Below are positions 22,241 to 22,742 of a DNA stretch of 22,742 nt, one piece after another. The position numbers and the translations under genes were made by a program. The notes beneath the pieces were generated by a model. That model was not told the DNA's origin and searched no databases. It saw only the letters and a program-made list of their open reading frames with translations. The DNA comes from SG8-41 sp035456985 (GTDB lineage Bacteria > Pseudomonadota > Gammaproteobacteria > Burkholderiales > SG8-41). The first letter of the stretch is position 1, and every line of letters starts with the position of its first letter. The stretch spans positions 1 to 22,742 of the forward strand of contig DATICE010000163.1 in NCBI GenBank assembly GCA_035456985.1, read 5' to 3'.

Positions 22241-22742
22241 GTGGCGCGCTGATGGATTCTGTTGTCTTGAGGCCTACCGGCGGGCTCGCCGCCGGCTTGT
22301 CCTTGGGCTTCGGCTGGATTACCGCCCGCACCCGGCTCTCGGGATCGTTTGGCCCCGCGCCCGTGCCGCCGCCGGTGACCTGGAAGAACTCGGACTTGGC
22401 GTCGTAGGAAATGTAATTGCCGCGGACCTCGTCCTGGCCGCGCTTCAGCTGTGCCCGGTCGAACATCTGCATCGATTCGGCGCGGCCGTCGTACTCGATG
22501 CGCTCGGCCCATCCCTCGATGTACTCGTCGAAGCCTTCCCGCTTCTGCCTGAAGTAGGCGGGGCTGCCCCAAGTGGTGCCCTGCCGGAAACCGTCCTTGT
22601 CCTGGCTCACTTGCATGCGCTCGCCGCGGATCTGGAGCGTGCCCTGCGTGAGCACGACGTTTCCTTCGAACAACGCGATCTGTTTGCCGTCGTCGATGGT
22701 GACCTTGTCGGCCTCCAGGTTGACCGGCTTGTCGCGATCGGC
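22212..22742 (-). CDS. lptA: LPS transport periplasmic protein LptA (5' end outside window)
   Basis: LptA forms the periplasmic beta-jellyroll filament that carries lipopolysaccharide from LptC to LptD. The frame is open to the right edge, so at least the signal peptide and first strands are missing; 176 codons are visible. The beginning DRDKPVNLEADKVTIDD, then ALFEGNVVLTQGTLQIRGERM, is the classic OstA/LptA domain. Further strands follow (EYIEGWAERIEYDGRAESMQMF, NYISYDAKSEFFQVTGG). The tail is a Pro/Lys-rich segment ending TGTRRK. It lies directly upstream of lptB and overlaps it by 29 bases, the standard lptA-lptB pair. Confidence 0.95.

Overview
The window is GC-rich, densely packed chromosomal DNA, most likely from a betaproteobacterium. 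The strongest evidence is the run lptA-lptB-rpoN-hpf-ptsN-hprK-rapZ in an order typical of that class, with an HPr kinase of the proteobacterial type. A complete pqqABCDE set suggests a PQQ-dependent dehydrogenase elsewhere in the genome (methanol, alcohol or sugar oxidation); no such enzyme is in the window. Nearly all genes lie on the minus strand. The exceptions are tRNA-Gly and the asmA-like/mutY pair. I see no rRNA, CRISPR array, insertion sequence, integrase or phage gene.

Layout on the plus-strand axis. Positions 49-1067 hold thiG and thiS (thiazole moiety of thiamine) behind their own sigma70-like promoter. Positions 1145-4342 hold pqqE, pqqD, pqqC, pqqB and a 32-codon pqqA, transcribed pqqA to pqqE, with a hairpin just before pqqB. 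A tRNA-Gly(CCC) gene sits at 4519-4592 on the plus strand. Positions 4635-13319 hold an eight-gene minus-strand operon of uncharacterised envelope proteins. After a 320-base divergent intergenic region come an AsmA-family gene (13640-15511) and mutY (15545-16576) on the plus strand. From 16573 to the right edge the minus-strand housekeeping cluster follows: a LON-domain protein, rapZ, a 14-bp-period inverted repeat array, hprK, ptsN, hpf, rpoN, lptB and the 3' part of lptA.

The most interesting part is the eight-gene operon. In transcription order it encodes: a secreted coiled-coil/Gly-Ser-rich protein; an outer-membrane-type lipoprotein; a TM-TPR-PEGA-like protein; an FHA-like/TM/five-PEGA/sulfatase-modifying-factor-like protein lacking the catalytic cysteine pair; a small Pro/Lys-rich exported peptide; a MotA/TolQ/ExbB-family proton-channel subunit; and two von Willebrand A (VWA) proteins. 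Each VWA protein starts with a nearly identical transmembrane helix carrying an aspartate, as in ExbD/TolR/MotB. I infer a trans-envelope complex powered by proton-motive force in which VWA domains replace the usual TolR/ExbD or OmpA-like periplasmic domain. Several junctions use 4-base GTGA/ATGA stop-start overlaps, so the subunits are probably translated in coupled, stoichiometric fashion.

A second notable element is the hprK-rapZ intergenic repeat: four copies of CGTGACTG at exact 14-bp spacing followed by four inverted copies at the same spacing, all symmetric about one centre. The last copy supplies the hprK stop codon.

Many GTG starts overlap the preceding stop. I therefore moved several starts (pqqC, pqqE, the LON protein, the second VWA gene, the lipoprotein and the TPR protein) inward from the longest open frame.
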